Assembly (NCBI GenBank): GCA_027011225.1
Contig: JALVAK010000043.1
Coordinates: 1-32,504 of the forward strand
Direction: 5' to 3'
DNA from: Nautiliaceae bacterium
Lineage (GTDB): Bacteria > Campylobacterota > Campylobacteria > Campylobacterales > Nautiliaceae
Length of the DNA stretch: 32,504 nucleotides
Shown: in pieces, positions 32,097 through 32,504 of the stretch
How the letters are laid out: every line of letters begins with the position of its first letter
How positions within the stretch are numbered: position 1 is the stretch's first letter
Position numbers and translations under genes: made by a program
The notes under the pieces: generated by a model
The model's database searches: none
The model's input: only the letters and a program-made list of their open reading frames with translations
What the model was told of the DNA's origin: nothing

Positions 32097-32387
32097 ATGA
32101 GACTTAGGCAAGAGGAAATAAACCTTATAAAAGAAGAGATAAAAAAATTAATTGATGGAGATATTTATATTTTTGGAAGTAGAGTCGATGATAGCAAATT
32201 AGGTGGAGATATAGATATTTTTATAATTCCTAAAAAGAGACTATCTGTTAAAGAGAGAGTAAAAATTGCTAATGAAATTAAAATTAGGTTAGAATATGAA
32301 TTATTTGTTCCTATAGATGTGATTATTTCAAAAAATTTGAATAGACCTATAGAAAAAGAAGCACTTAAAGGTATAAAAATTGGATAA
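32097..32387 (+). CDS. MNT-type minimal nucleotidyltransferase
   Basis: 96 residues. The nucleotidyltransferase signature FGSRVDDSKLGGDIDIFI gives Gly27-Ser28 and the metal-binding Asp38 and Asp40; Asp74 in VPIDVIIS is the third acidic residue. These small enzymes act as antitoxins in HEPN-MNT modules, in some cases by adding AMP to the HEPN toxin. All catalytic residues are present, so it should be active. It overlaps the next gene by eight bases. Confidence 0.88.
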   Translation: MRLRQEEINLIKEEIKKLIDGDIYIFGSRVDDSKLGGDIDIFIIPKKRLSVKERVKIANEIKIRLEYELFVPIDVIISKNLNRPIEKEALKGIKIG

Positions 32388-32504
32388 ATTAAAGATTCAT
32401 TTAAATAGTTTAGAGAAATGGCTAGCAAATTTAGAAGATTATAAAAGTGAGCTTAATATGCTTTATGGGTTGCCCCTAAATGAAAAAGATGTAGAAAATA
32501 TTGA
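32380..32504 (+). CDS. Probable HEPN-type partner of the MNT protein, 3' partial
   Basis: The frame opens at TTG 32380, inside the last codons of the MNT gene, with an AAAGG site nine bases upstream, and runs off the window after 41 codons. The visible part (LDKLKIHLNSLEKWLANLEDY and on) is a charged helical segment, like the start of HEPN or nucleotidyltransferase-substrate-binding proteins. The catalytic RxxxxH motif of HEPN RNases would lie beyond the end. Identity rests mainly on gene order. Confidence 0.55.
   Translation, partial: MDKLKIHLNSLEKWLANLEDYKSELNMLYGLPLNEKDVENI

Noticed and set aside
1-32504. CRISPR arrays, rRNA genes, insertion sequences or prophage genes
   Set aside because: No regularly spaced repeats, rRNA-like sequence, transposase or phage protein was seen in any frame.

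Overview
The window is AT-rich chromosomal DNA with tightly packed genes and many ATGA or TAATG junctions. It most likely comes from a Campylobacterota (Epsilonproteobacteria) genome, probably a hydrogen- and sulfur-using thermophile of the Nautiliales type (Nautilia, Caminibacter, Lebetimonas). This rests on three things: gene orders that I recall from Campylobacter jejuni (rluA-ffh-rpsP-khpA-rimM-trmD-rplS; radA-ftsY-lipoprotein facing MTHFS-rny; dapB-purF; rimO-tilS), a polysulfide-reductase type operon, and DUF3373-type outer-membrane proteins. The genus is an inference and could not be checked.

Layout. 1-2261 (+): end of a J-domain protein and an orphan sensor kinase. 2245-5053 (-): radA, a small membrane protein, ftsY and a thioredoxin-like lipoprotein, all overlapping. 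5097-7760 (+): 5-formyl-THF cyclo-ligase, RNase Y and a metallo-beta-lactamase-fold hydrolase. 7755-12552 (-): trxA, a small anchored protein, trxB, dapB, purF and a radical SAM protein. 12597-22461 (-): a sulfur-respiration block, made of two paralogous outer-membrane proteins, a small secreted protein ending in Gly-Cys-Gly, a Tat-exported molybdopterin oxidoreductase with its four-cluster ferredoxin and NrfD-type membrane subunits, an SQR-family flavoprotein and a 62-residue protein. 22602-27905 (+): the ffh-rpsP-rimM-trmD-rplS block, into which a HupE/UreJ-type permease gene has been placed. 28074-28361 (+): a small protein. 28489-28643 (-): tRNA-Phe and tRNA-Met. 28689-32038 (-): rimO, a RelE-type toxin-antitoxin pair, tilS and a metallophosphatase. 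32097-end (+): an MNT nucleotidyltransferase and the start of its probable HEPN partner.

How the parts may work together. Quinol made by hydrogenase (not in this window) or sulfide:quinone oxidoreductase could feed the NrfD subunit, then the ferredoxin subunit, then the periplasmic Mo enzyme that reduces a sulfur compound. The outer-membrane proteins and the Gly-Cys-Gly-tailed protein may bring in or carry sulfur substrates. HupE would supply nickel for hydrogenase. These links are inferred from position and family.

The best leads are: the secreted protein with a C-terminal Cys-Gly tail in the sulfur block; the 62-residue protein behind the SQR; a double-dyad operator over the promoter of the second outer-membrane protein; a RelE module wedged between rimO and tilS and overlapping both neighbours' signals; and a TrxA/TrxB-operon protein whose membrane anchor runs upstream of its first ATG. 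No gene-free stretch exceeds 300 bases.
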